Shown one piece after another: positions 44,580 to 55,405 of a stretch of 64,000 bases of DNA (position 1 is the stretch's first letter; each line of letters begins with the position of its first letter). The notes beneath the pieces are model-generated. The model ran no database searches. It was not told the DNA's origin and saw only the letters and a program-made list of their open reading frames with translations. The stretch comes from Phialophora verrucosa. Lineage: Eukaryota > Ascomycota > Eurotiomycetes > Chaetothyriales > Herpotrichiellaceae. The position numbers were made by a program, and so were the translations under genes. The DNA lies in contig MSED01000011.1 of NCBI GenBank assembly GCA_002099365.1, positions 253,001-317,000 of the forward strand. The letters run 5' to 3'.

Positions 44580-44950
44580 CATGTCCTCCAATTGAGTCAC
44601 ATGTGTGTGTGTGTGCACGTGATCGCGCCAAGGCTTGCAGGCGTGCAACAGATACGACTCCAAGGATGCAGATATGACTAGAAGGAGCCGCATAGACTCG
44701 CGGTTTTGAAAAGTGAGCGGACTTCGCGTGGTGGTCGAGATACAGTACAGATGCTGGACGCGGCGCTCCCGGCCAGATCGAATCTCACGGGAACGTGTGC
44801 CGGTCGTGCGCTGGGCTCGACTGACAGCAACCACAGTTGTTGGACTAGATTGAATATGATGATTGATTCATTGTATGAAACTGTGCAGCCCCAGCTGCGC
44901 ATGTGTGTCTGTGTCTGTGCGTGATCCCGCCAAGGATTGCAGACATGGTG
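44580..44950 (+). repeat. dispersed repeat family B, two further partial units
   Basis: GTGTGTGCACGTGATCGCGC and CAAGGCTTGCAGGCGTGCAA at 44610-44650, and TTGGACTAGATTGAATATGA to GATCCCGCCAAGGATTGCAG at 44840-44943. The same tail lies at 61085-61115 on the minus strand. Confidence 0.8.
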
Positions 44951-45380
44951 CCACAGTTATTGTCGTGACTCGACACGACTTGGAATCCTCTATCCTCTCC
45001 CTCCCTGTGCCAAGGGTAAAGACACACAGACGTCGCTCCAGCTCGACGCCCGTAAGTGCTCCAGACGACCAGGAACGAGCTCTGGCGCCAGTACCAGTAC
45101 CAGCACTCCCCGTTGATCAGGTGGGCAACGCTTCTTCATCGCCATTGGGCGTGGTTTCGTCCGGTGGTAGGGCGCTGCCTCTGCCACAATCAAACCACGA
45201 CCATTGCAATAGTCCATGTGATAGTCCCGGCCTGACCATGTGCATGTAACACCGTAAGGAAAAAGTAAAGGAAAAACTAGAAAAAGCAAGGACGCGCCGC
45301 GCAGCCTTGCCGACCGATCAGAACACCGAGTTGCAAATGCCAGCCTTGCAATGCCGCAGACTTCGTCAGCCCTAGTATAC
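44950..45380. other. 3' flank of the F-box gene, no gene recognised
   Basis: Contains a GGGCGTGGTTTCGT(C/A)CGG(T/C)GG block at about 45147 that recurs at about 47407 in the 5' flank of the F-box gene, a possible direct repeat around it. Confidence 0.4.
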
Positions 45381-45382
45381 CG

Positions 45383-47044
45383 TTACACCGTGCCTGGGCG
45401 CTTGGCGAGACGTCGTTCTGCCGAATATGAAAGCTGAACGCCGTTTTGCGCAAATTTGTCTTGGAACTCTGAAAAGCGGCGAGCCTGTTCGTCATTCCTA
45501 GGCGCGAACTTTACGTCCCACCAGTCAGGAGCATCGTAGAGGGGTGTCGGGCAAGTATTGTGAGGCTCAGGCGGTGAGGGCGGTGTCGAGATCCGACGCA
45601 ATGGCGGACATTGTGCATGGCCCTGGGTCGAAGGGTCCTCCGAGAAAGTGATCCGTCGGAGATTGGGAAATGCCGGCAAAGCTACGTACAGGCTATCCAG
45701 GATACCCTCCCGGTAGTTGGGGATTCGCGCAGCTTGTTCGAGATCAATAACGAGATCAAGCTCCTCAAGCGAACCTGGGAGTCGTGACGACATCTCGTCG
45801 GGACCCCTGTAAACTCGTATTTGCTCCTGTCTTACAACAAGGCTCCAACGAGAGTAAGCCACAGGGCAAAAATCACGACCGATAAGCATCGATGGGTCTA
45901 CCGTAAGCTTTCTCAAGTTTGGGACGCCCTTCAAATCGAGGAGGCCTGGGGACACTCCCGAACGCCCCCTATCGCGGTCCGGATATGAGATTTCGACCTC
46001 TTTCAGAGGCAGCTGCTGGTTTTGCTGGAGGGCGAGGCTAACATCTGCCAAGGATGGAAGTCTGAAGAGCCAAGGGTATCTTCGAAAAACCCCGGTCCAG
46101 CCGTTGGAGAACTTGAAATAAGTAAGCGCGCCCAGACAACCAAGGAGTGCAGCTAGTGTTTCTCCGTCAGTCGAGACGTGTTGCAGTTCGAGTGAGGTGA
46201 TGTTGGATATAACTCCGTCGTGCCCGCTCGGAGCTCCGGAGACTTCGAATCCCGTATCATTCAGTGTCACACCAGCCAGCACGAGAGATTTCAGCGTCGC
46301 TTTGTACAGCGTAGGAGCAAGCTCATGCATATAAATCAAGAACTTGTCATCAAGCGGATAGCCCAGCCACAATGATTCGAGATTTGGCGGCAATGGAAAA
46401 TCCCTCGGACAGAAGTGTCCTTGTGCTCGAATGACCAGAGACCTTAGGGCGGGTAACATAAACTCTGTCGTTGGTGATGGTATCGGGTGTGGCGATGGTA
46501 AGGATGGCATCCGGTGTGTCGTTGGTGAGTATCGGTTAGATCTAAAAGACCCAAATGGGTAAGATGATAGAGTGGATAATGCTGTTAGGAGGTCTAGTGT
46601 ATCTCGAGTGAATAGCTGACGGCAGTGAAGACGATTACAAGCCCATACATCGTCCTCTGTAATCGGGGTCCCGTCAGGCCAGTGGTCTTCAGCTAACCGT
46701 CGCTGTCTTCCACCGTGACACCTCTCGCAGGGTTCGAGGTTGATGATCATGCTCTCTATGCTGGAGGCGATAGCGTCATTGTCTCGTATCATGCGTACTA
46801 GCCTATGGCCTGAGCGAGTGAACGTCGGTATAGGAACCTGTCGCGTCTCCCGACCATTGTCGAAAATGCTCGGGATTTCGTAATTTGCCTCGTTAAACCC
46901 CAGCACGAGACAGCGAAAAAGTTCCAAGCTAACAACTTGGCTCAAGTCTTTGCATGTCAGGGCGAGATTCTTCTTGTCGGATGGCCGTAGGCATTGTGCA
47001 ATCAGCTCAAGCAGCTCGGTTGGCAAGTCGGTAAGAGTTGGCAT
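45383..47044 (-). CDS. F-box protein with leucine-rich-repeat-like region
   Basis: A complete, uninterrupted 553-residue frame. Residues 4-48 form an F-box: LTDLPTELLELIAQCL, then KNLALTCKDLSQVVSLELFR, the part that docks on Skp1 in SCF ubiquitin ligases. A CxxC-type pair (CERCHGG) at about 100 and the rest of the protein, with recurring LxxLxL strands (LESLWLGYPL, LKSLVLAGVTL, ITSLELQHV, LRKLTVDPS, LEELDLVIDL), look like the irregular leucine-rich repeats of basidiomycete F-box proteins. No intron is needed. The substrate cannot be inferred. It is the best-preserved gene in the window, so frameshifts elsewhere are not simply a property of the whole assembly. Confidence 0.9.
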   Translation of the reverse strand: MPTLTDLPTELLELIAQCLRPSDKKNLALTCKDLSQVVSLELFRCLVLGFNEANYEIPSIFDNGRETRQVPIPTFTRSGHRLVRMIRDNDAIASSIESMIINLEPCERCHGGRQRRLAEDHWPDGTPITEDDVWACNRLHCRQLFTRDTLDLLTALSTLSSYPFGSFRSNRYSPTTHRMPSLPSPHPIPSPTTEFMLPALRSLVIRAQGHFCPRDFPLPPNLESLWLGYPLDDKFLIYMHELAPTLYKATLKSLVLAGVTLNDTGFEVSGAPSGHDGVISNITSLELQHVSTDGETLAALLGCLGALTYFKFSNGWTGVFRRYPWLFRLPSLADVSLALQQNQQLPLKEVEISYPDRDRGRSGVSPGLLDLKGVPNLRKLTVDPSMLIGRDFCPVAYSRWSLVVRQEQIRVYRGPDEMSSRLPGSLEELDLVIDLEQAARIPNYREGILDSLYVALPAFPNLRRITFSEDPSTQGHAQCPPLRRISTPPSPPEPHNTCPTPLYDAPDWWDVKFAPRNDEQARRFSEFQDKFAQNGVQLSYSAERRLAKRPGTV

Positions 47045-49570
47045 ATTGAGAGAATTGTAATGAGAGGGTTGTTTTGCTCCGGTCCGGGGTAGACCTGTTT
47101 CGAGTGTCGGCGAGATGGTGATTTGACTTCTCTACAAGTCAATCATGCAGATTTATAGACTTGAGAACCGGCTTGGCGCGCCAAAGAAGCTGCCTCGGTG
47201 TCAAAGAAGCTGACGGCAAAGAAGCTGACGGCAAAGGTGACACGACAAAGAGCAGGGCAGTCAAATCTTCCAGCGGGATTAGGTTCAAACAAAGACTAAT
47301 GTGATTCGTCCGGTTTCTAAGACTCACAAGAGTGAAGACAAAGGCGTTAGTACTGGGGCAGTAAGGAGGCCATGAAAGACGTGTACATATACAGTGAATT
47401 GGGTGCATGGCCAACGGGCGTGGTTTCGTACGGCGGCGGGCACTACCTCTTTCACCTCGTTGGAAATAATCATTGATGCTGTATGTATCGACGGCGGTGG
47501 CGGCGAGCCCTGCGCTGCCTGCTACAACTTCATCAGCCCCAGTACAATAGCTGAAAGAGTTTAGAAACCACATGATGCAGCCGAAGAAGAAGACTGACGC
47601 AAATCAACAACACCATCAGATCCCGAACGCGCGGGTAGAAGTATAAAAAGCTGGTTTGTGGTGGCTGTGGTTGGTTTGCAGAAACCGACATTCAGAACAA
47701 CAACAACAACACCACCACCACCCAAGGACAGAAAGAGCACGGCAAGCACGGCGGTAGATTTGGGCCGTCAGAAAGAGCACCACAATGGACAGCGCAACGG
47801 ACGGCACACAGGATGTTGGCTGGCATCAGATTAGGCGGCCAATAGACGGTCGGGCTGGAACCACACTGGACGGCGGCATAGAGGATCAGTCTGGGTAGCA
47901 CGAGCGCGCTGACTACCTCAGATTCGACGGCGTAATGGCTGTACTCCCACAGCACGGATGGATAGATAGCATAAAGGACCGGCATGGGGCCACTGGAACA
48001 CACAATATTAGCCAAACTCGAAAGCCTCGACGAGCAAGCGGCAAGCACCCACACCACCCTTGGGCATCAAGAACGCAATTAGGCAGCACAAAGAGGCTGT
48101 CCGACAGCATGGGTGGTGACATGTGCTCCGGGCTTTTGCGTTTGCTGACTGCTTTGCTCTCTACGCTGCTGCTGCTGCTGGTGCTGCTGCCGCCCTGTCC
48201 GGTGAGACCGTTGCCTCGCAGACGAGTTGCGCGCGATGCTTGATCGAGGTACGGATTGCCATCTCCGCTTTCAGTCAGTTCGGATGAGGTTCGAATGCGG
48301 CATCATGCCCCTCTCCCGTCGAGTGACCTTTGACCGTCGTGTTTGGACCGACATGGCTATGCTGGCCGGCCGTGCTCAAACGTGTGGTCCACCACCGCCC
48401 ACGGCCGCCTGGCCAGGCTGATTGCGTTGCCGTTGCGTTGTCCGCGCCTGAGACTTTGTTTCCCAGGTGCCTGGCCAGGGTGGGTCTTTTGCATTTCGTG
48501 GGCATGGGTGGTCGATTCGGAGCGTGCTTGAGAGCGTAATCGGTCTTATCGCCATCGTCGATAATGTTCCCCTCGTTCCATCGATTGAATGATTCGTTCA
48601 TTTGTACTGCCAGTGCTTGCTTCGCTCCGCGCAGAACGCGCAAGGAGCATGCCGAGCTCAGTCGGACTGGGGCTCGCCAGAAGGTCGTCGGCATCAAACG
48701 TTGACCATGGCAGAAAAGTTCGTCGTGGTCAGCAGCCACTGGAGTGTCGTGTGTTTCTTTTGTAAACAGCTCCTGAAGATGTATCGTGCGTGTCGACACG
48801 TACGCATAAGTCGAGTGAGTCCTCGACTCGTTCGCTCCGGCTTCCAGTGCTCTTGGGCGTTCAGTCCGGTGTGTTGACTTCCAGTGCTTTGGGCGTTCAG
48901 TCCGGTGTGTTGATGTCGTCGGACGTGCCACGGAGCCCGCGTGACAAGTGATCAAGTCGACCGCGAGATTAGCTCGCGTAAAGCCAGTCAGACTCGCGTA
49001 GCAGGTAAGGGCTGACCGCCACCGCCGTCGATACATGCAGCATCAACGATTGTTTCCAACGAGACAGGAGCAGCGCAGACATCCACCACGGGCTCCAGCA
49101 TGGTTGTTGTTGTTCCTATCATCCACCTCTTCCATGTTTGCCTGTCACTACACTACGCCTGCGACCAGCGTCGAGAAGGCAAGCAAGAAGCGACGATCGT
49201 CCAGAATGGGGCAGAGAGACCGCGGTGAACAAAGAAGAAGCATGACGAAGAGGATCGACGTTGGCGGCAAATGCGGCTGACATGGTTGATGGAGGATCTC
49301 TCGCATCCGACCAAGCAAGGCGGAAGGGACTAGTCGGCTGACGGGCCACAGAGGATGTTCGACGAAACCGACTCGGTGCATCGACATACTTGAAATCACC
49401 ATGTTGTGCTGCGCTGGGAACGATGTCGTTAGCTCATCGAAAATGTGATCTACCACGGTGAAAGTTCCGAGGAACTACCAACCATGCATAGGTACTGTAG
49501 GCCTGGGCCCTCGTGGCGATACATGAAGGACGGCGAGCATGGTCGTGGCAGCGACGCATTCGTTGTTTGT
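47045..49570. other. no gene recognised
   Basis: Several ORFs of 60-250 codons on both strands, none with a motif and with composition typical of chance frames (R-, H- and P-rich). A 36-base tandem duplication lies at 48841-48913. Confidence 0.5.
48841..48913. repeat. 36-base tandem duplication
   Basis: CTTCCAGTGCTNTTGGGCGT with TCAGTCCGGTGTGTTGA occurs twice in a row, differing by one base and one indel. Confidence 0.9.
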
Positions 49571-49576
49571 GTTTCA

Positions 49577-50029
49577 CTAGGTCGTACACCAGCCCGGCGA
49601 TGAGCTTGTTGAAGTGGGTGACCATGTGCCTGTCTGCCATCTCCTCTCTTTCCGGTCGGCATCATCTACGTCGTTCCCGTGTTTCTGACAGTCGCGACAT
49701 TCTTCATTCCCGAATCCACGACCCTTGCGAGGTTCGTTGCGTGCAGCAAGTTTCTTGACCATGAAGCGTGGGATGGGGCGCAGAGCGAGGCTGGTAGGCT
49801 GCGAAAAGTCCCTTGAGCTGCACAGGGTATTAGCATGAATCCGAGAAATCTCATCATGACACTGTACCTTCTCCTCTAGAATCGTAGAATAGATTGGCAA
49901 CCATGACCTTGGTAGTCGATGGGATGCCGTCCTCGGGAGGTCCCCGTTGCTTAGGAGGACGGGGAGTGCGAGAGACTTTGCGTCGGAAGCAGAAGCGGCC
50001 TTGCTTGCATCGGCCGCGACGTCGGTCAA
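49577..50029 (-). other. open frame of unknown origin next to the helicase fragment
   Basis: A 150-codon minus frame with a plausible central stretch (RSWLPIYS, then VQCHDEISRIHANTLCSSRD and IPRFMVKKLAARNEPRKGRG). It follows the SF3 fragment in the same direction but lacks its wobble pattern and has no family match. It could be host. Confidence 0.25.
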
Positions 50030-50099
50030 GGGCAGTGGGTTCTCTGCAAAGTCAGTGGTCTCCTGAGCGCCGCGCCGCCCTCCTGCGATCTAGTCAGTC

Positions 50100-50520
50100 A
50101 TCCAAACACCGGTTGGCGCGATGTCGTTGTTGGCAGCAGCCTCCTCGTGGCAGAGATGTCGTCCGAGAGGTAGCCCAGACTGCCCCTGATCATCACAGTG
50201 GACTCAGACGCCCACCACCTCTTCATGTCGTGGGAGGCGAGCCTGTAATCGATGCTGATCTCATTGCAAATGAGGATCCTCGTCTGGCACAAGCCCATGA
50301 CGATGTCCGCACCGGGTCAACCGCTGGACGCCTCGAACGAGTCGTTGCTCGTCGTGCTCGTCCGGTCGACCACGTCCGTGGTGATGCTCGCGAGCTCCGT
50401 CTTACCCTTGTGCGGCGCTAAGATTGTATTCATGATCTCGTCGTCGAGGTCGACCCGACGCGATACCGGCACCTGAACGGAGATGATGTACTTTCTTGAT
50501 TCAACGGGCCGTGACATTGG
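50100..50520 (-). pseudogene. second virus-type SF3 helicase fragment
   Basis: On the minus strand, RKYIISVQVPVSRRVDLDDE leads to APHKGKTELASITTDVV (GKT-containing, in the Walker A position). After a stop the frame continues MGLCQTRILICNEIS (Walker B, about 50300-50255), SHDMKRWWASES and VMIRGSLGYLSDDISATRRL, then LLPTTTSRQPVF, where SF3 proteins have the motif C sensor region. RILICNE...MKRW parallels RIIICDE...IKRW of the 20.5 kb helicase with similar spacing, but the sequences are clearly different genes. Both edges are abrupt. This makes at least two virus-type helicases in the window. Confidence 0.6.
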
Positions 50521-50540
50521 TAACGCTGCAGTGGCGGGGG

Positions 50541-50741
50541 ATGACAGAAGAGCTCGAGATAACATACAGCAATTGCGTGACTTTCTTCTGCATTGGATAC
50601 ATTGTCTTTCAGCTAGCCGCGACCATAGTCATCCGCAAGATGCAGCCACAATATCAACTGGGTATAGATACCATAATGAGCTGGGGGATGGCCACCGCAG
50701 TGCAAGTTGAAGGAAAAGGGCCCGTCTGTTTCGATCTATGA
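50541..50741 (+). pseudogene. MFS transporter fragment
   Basis: The reading EITYSNCVTFFCIGYIVFQL, then AATIVIRKMQPQYQLGIDTI and MSWGMATAVQ, matches the first two transmembrane helices and cytoplasmic loop of allantoate-permease-like MFS carriers (YIGYIxFQ, then LG and WG motifs). Only this part is present; it stops at 50741. Host-derived gene fragment. Confidence 0.6.
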
Positions 50742-50759
50742 ACCCCGACTGATTCTTCC

Positions 50760-52900
50760 CTTGTCGTCGCCCAGTATGTGTAAGGCTATAGACTGAGGGC
50801 ACCATTGCTGGGGCTTACGGACCATCGTCGGCTCTTTCTGAGGCGTTCCTCCAAGCAGGTGTTTTGCACTTGACGTTCTGGTACAAACTAGATGAATTGG
50901 GGACGCGAGCTGCTATCATCTTTGCCATGTGCGCCGTCGCGGGAACCATGAACGGGGCTGATTGCCTACGGGATCGAAAGGGACATGAAGCTTGTGAATG
51001 GCTGGCTTGCGTGGAGATGGATTTTCCTGATCGAGGGTCAGGCTTTGCCCCCAACCTCCTCCCAGCCTCTCCCCCCGGCCTCCCCTGTGTCTCTACTTCC
51101 TTTGTCCTTGCATTTGCCGAATGGTTGGCGACGCCCCGAAGCTGGAGACCCCACCGCCCTCCAAACCTGTGCCCGGGGTTTCTGACCGCGGGGTGATGAG
51201 GCGCCCAGGAAATCACCGAGCGGCCCCGGCCAGCAGTCAGACTGTGCGTGCGTGCGGACGCTGATGCTGGGATGCACGCGCCAGATCCCCGGCGCCCGTT
51301 GGATTGGAGTTCGGAGTTGACTGCGCTTTCGTCCCCTTCTCCAGCACAGACGACCTGGCCGAAGACGAACCGTTCGATCCGACGATGCCATCCACCAGTT
51401 GCTGATGTGGCGCTGTGGAACGAACGCATGGAGACACACTTGTCGGGTGGTTGTGTGTTGGGGGGGTTGGGGAGAGGCTGGGAGGAGGCTGGGGGGAGGT
51501 TGGGGAGAAGGTTGGGGGTCCAAAGCCTGCCAAGATGATTCCTTGGTCTTCGACCGGTCCCTTGGTCGCTAAGCACTTGGTTGGTCTCCAACCACCCTGC
51601 TGGTCTCAAGTGTTGGTTTCCAGGTGACCTTGTGGTCGCCAACCTTTCCCTTGGTCTCCGACCACGGTGTTGGTCTCAAGTCCCTAGCGTGGTTTTTCTG
51701 TGTTGGTTTCCAGCCGAGACCTTGGTCCGTGACCTCGTCTTTGGTCTCCAACCACCCCTTTGGTCGCAAGTGTTGGTTTTTGGGCAACCTCTTGGTCCGT
51801 ACCCGTCCCCTTGGTCTCCAACCACCCTACTGGTCTCAAATTCCTAGCGTGGTTTTCTCGTGTTGGTTTCCAACCTCTTCCTTGGTTGGCAACCATTGGG
51901 TTGGTCTCGCACGGTCAAACCATCCCTTTGGTGTCCAACCATCCTTTTGGTGTTCAACCTTGACCCTGTAACGCCGTCGGTGCTCGGGCCGCCCAGCCAC
52001 CGAAATACCGAGTAGAGTACCGAGTACCTCCCAGCTCTTCTTTGTGTGCGCGGCCTCATTTTCCTCATGTGATGCGTCAGTTGGCAGGCGGGCCACCCTC
52101 CCTCGGTGAAGTATGGTGCTGGGTGCTGCGCATGTGCTTCCAGGCGCTGGCGACGTGGCGGTGAGCCAGCCACGTGTAGATTTACGACCTGCAGTTGCGA
52201 AAATTGAGGGGTTGGGTTGGCGGCGATCTCTTCCTCAGGATGAAGGCGACAAGGTAGCCGGGCGTCAGGATGCAGGCATCCTGTGGAACCAGCCGCCTAT
52301 AGACACACGCGGTCGAGTGACTCGGCGGTCCAAGAAGGACTGCGCGCCATGGTGCGGGGAAATCACTGGCAGAGTAGAAGTCAGCATTAGTACCTGAGGC
52401 GCAATGAGAATTCCGCCACCAACAAGAACCGCGAGTTTTGGGACCATGACGCTCCCGGCCGTGCATACCACATCTTTCTTCGATGCCGGAGATCCAAACA
52501 GTCGGGGACGCAGGCTCCAGCCGTAGCACGTAATTTGCGAAACTGCGCTTTGTACCGGGAACGCGTAGAGGAATGAGGGGGGAACGCGTGCGCAGCTTGC
52601 TGTACCGCGCGCTCAAATGACAACGAAAGAGCGAGAATGCAGAATGTGACCTGCAGTCAATGCGTCAAGTGCTAGCAACCTCGACATCAGCCAGTCATTC
52701 CGTCAAGGGGTCATTTCGACGAGCTAGTAACCGGTGGAGCATGGAGTAGTCAATTGAGTGTTCTGGCGCTGGTATGCTGCGAATGGGTCGAGCTAGAATT
52801 GGTGCCTCAGTGGCAGAGAAACAGACTGTATTCTATTGCCCATTCATGTTCACGTCAGGCACCGTATGGTAGACTCGCAATTCGACTCAGCCATGTATGG
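50760..52900. other. no gene; G/C-skewed repeats
   Basis: Long ORFs on both strands arise from pyrimidine/purine-rich repeats. CCCCCAACCTCCTCCCAGCC at 51047 and its near reverse complement GGGAGGAGGCTGGGGGGAGG at 51479 form a loose inverted pair about 430 bases apart. The G-rich tract at 51450-51520 has many G runs. Confidence 0.5.
51545..51965. repeat. degenerate tandem repeat, TTGGTCTCCAACCAC-type units
   Basis: More than fifteen imperfect short units (CTTGGTCTCCAACCACC, TTGGTCTCAAGTGTTGGTTT and variants), with a higher-order period near 120 bases marked by CCTAGCGTGGTTTT at about 51684 and 51843. Confidence 0.85.
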
Positions 52901-54890
52901 GATTTGTTCTCTCGATGAATAATAGTTCCTTCGACACTTATCTGAGTCTGAGTGGAATGAAAGGGAGTTCGACACCTCCAATGCCGGAGTATGAACGTCG
53001 ACAATCTGTTACCTCGTTGACTCATTTTGCGACTCAAAGTCACGTCTGGATTCCAAAATGTCTTTCCTCAACTCGTTCAAGAGCAACGAGTGATTAGTCT
53101 CAGTCCTTCCTCTTCAACCGTCTCGACCGTCGCAGTCCTCGCTCCCCGTTCCGCATCGCATACGTGCCAAGTCTCTGACTTGTTGCATTGTGACCCGCCC
53201 TCTTCGACTGCTACCGCTCTGCCGACGACCGTATCCTACCTCTCTTGGCCTGACCCCCGGCTGCCGCGCCGCTCACCTTTGAAAAAGCAAGAAGGACACA
53301 AGCGCAGCCGCCAGAGTCAGAGGCCTAGCAGAATCGGGCGGCAGGAGAAATGACGAGGGCTTCGCCAAACCCTGAGGCTCTGCAGTGGCCAGCGGCGCGC
53401 TCGATTGAGACGCTCAAGCTACAATGACCAGGCTCTGCGGTGGCCAGCGACGCGCTCGATTGATTGATGCGCTTGATGCGCTCAAGCTAGAATGACCAGG
53501 CACATCCCAACTGCCATATCTCGCAGCTCGCAATGCGATTCCTCGTGCTCTCAACAGATTTTTCCGAATCCAAGTTCGTAGCTTCGCATGCTGAGTTTCC
53601 TCCCGGAACGGCTGATGGTTCCTAGATCGAGGATTCGCAACATCTGAAGTTTCGGAGAGCGTGAGCAAGGGACAAGTGAGCAGTCAAGTCTTCCTAACCA
53701 CCACCCGGCAATTCTCAGCAATTGGAGAACGGTGCTCCGGAATAAGAAACCGCAGGTTTCATCAACCCTCGATACACTCCCGAGCCTCAACTCACCACCT
53801 CCGTCCTCACCAATTCGAGGAGAGCCTTTGATTAGGATATATCCGCGCTGTGGCCGGGCCGGCCGAGGACTGGTGAGCATAAATGCCTGCAGAGACAACT
53901 GAAGTGTTGGGAAAAGGCTTGGGGACGGCGGTTGAAGGTATCTGCCAGGAGTTTCCGGAGGGCCCATTGGGGTTCTTCGGTTTGAAGCCATCGCAAGATC
54001 TGGGCAAAATGTAGGTGTATAGATGTCCTTGTCGATGCAGATGCAGAACCGCAGAGCCTTGACGACGGTCTCGATAGGCCACAACGTTGTCTTCACATCA
54101 GCGCCCACATGTCCCTCGTGCAGCAGGAACCGACGCTGTATTCAGGATCGGTGCGCGGGAATGTCTCGCTCGGGCTTGATGGCGCGGAGGGATGGGTGCA
54201 TGAATGAATGTTGTTGTATGAATGAATGAATGGTTTCCACCGCTTTCTCGGTCTTTTCTTCTTGCCCCTTGTGGTGAATGGACTGGGGTATTCCTCGATT
54301 TCAGCCAATCTGGTAGGTCGAATAGCTAAGCGAAAAGCCCCGACTCCGACCAGGGATGTTCAAGACTCGATCGTGCTGGTCTATCGAGGACGGTGGAAGT
54401 GACTCGCTGGTGGACATGCGCGTCATGTTGAAAGAATGATCGACTATCGCCACAGAATTCCCATTTTGAACACCTAGACTTCCTCTGGGCGATAGACTGG
54501 TATTTCCACATGTCTAGAAGCCCTCCGCTACTACAGTCTGGCACGGACACCGAATGGCGATCAGAACTTTGGGCGATTACAGCAAAGGTTGGACACGGAC
54601 GTTCCAGGCTTCGCATTGATCACGGGGCCCGCATCCGGATGCACCCCTGGTGTGATACGAAGCCACGTCCATGTGGTGGTCATCGAACCAGATTGGCTTG
54701 CGTCTGATTGCCTCATTGATTGATTGATTGGTCATGCATGGATCGTCCGATGGCCTGATTATCGCCGAACCTTGCCCAGTTCGAGAGTTGGGGCGAGGAA
54801 CCAGTTCCTTGGGACCAGTATGTGCCGGTTTGAAGTGATCTCCAATGCATATGTCGGCAGCACTACATGATGAGAGAGCTGTGCTGATCG
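52900..54890. other. no gene confidently recognised
   Basis: A minus frame at 53551-54108 starts plausibly (TLWPIETVVKALRFCICIDK) but soon becomes composition-biased. Tandem duplication at 53375-53499. Confidence 0.35.
53375..53499. repeat. tandem duplication, units of about 55 and 70 bases
   Basis: AGGCTCTGC(A/G)GTGGCCAGCG, then CGCGCTCGATTGA and CGCTCAAGCTA(C/G)AATGACC, occurs twice in a row. The second copy has a short internal expansion. Confidence 0.9.
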
Positions 54891-54899
54891 TTCATCTTG

Positions 54900-55050
54900 C
54901 ACCTCGTGTGCAACCTCGGCGCGATTTCGTGCACTGCGTTGCGCGCGCACACACACATACACACACACAAAGCTGAGGTTGCAACGTTGCACGATTTCAT
55001 AGAATCAATAATAGATAATCATATCCAATTGAGTCCAACACAAAAGACTG
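54900..55050 (-). repeat. dispersed repeat family B
   Basis: Reverse orientation: CACACACA tract, GCTGAGGTTGCAAC, CACGATTTCATAGAATC and CCAATTGAGTCCAAC, mirroring the 43.9-44.9 kb units. Confidence 0.8.
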
Positions 55051-55309
55051 ACGCGAGCGGTGATGCTTCGGCCCATAAGCGTGGCGATAGAGTTTCAACT
55101 CGTGCCGGAAGGACAGCGGGACGCAAGGATTCTCTGCGGCATCTGGGAGACTTGAAGGGCTGGATCCGACTTCTGTTTGATTGTGGCACCCAACCACGGC
55201 AATCATGGGCGTCGACACCACCACCGTGAGAAGACCAGGTGGTTTTACTTGTCAGAGATGCTGATGTCACAGAGATGCTAACGTCGAGAGAGATGCCCGG
55301 CTCGAGTAT

Positions 55310-55405
55310 GTTGTGGCAATGCAGCGCGAACTCGCACTCTTGAAATCGAAATGTCGAGCAAACGGCGCCAGTGGCCACAATACAACCCAACCCCAACGTA
55401 AGACC
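55310..55405 (+). repeat. dispersed repeat family A, partial
   Basis: GCAGCGCGAACTCGCACTCT, then GAAATCGAAATGTCGAG and AACGGCGCCAGTGGC, then AACCCCAACGTAAGACCACT, as at 11.7 and 60.75 kb. Confidence 0.8.

Noticed and set aside
48275..49036. 253-codon minus-strand frame
   Set aside because: Basic, threonine/arginine-biased, with no motif and crossing a tandem duplication; no splice signals or homologous-looking blocks.
50815..51642. 275-codon minus frame and partner frames
   Set aside because: Arise over C-rich/G-rich repeats; low-complexity P, Q and R content and no motif.
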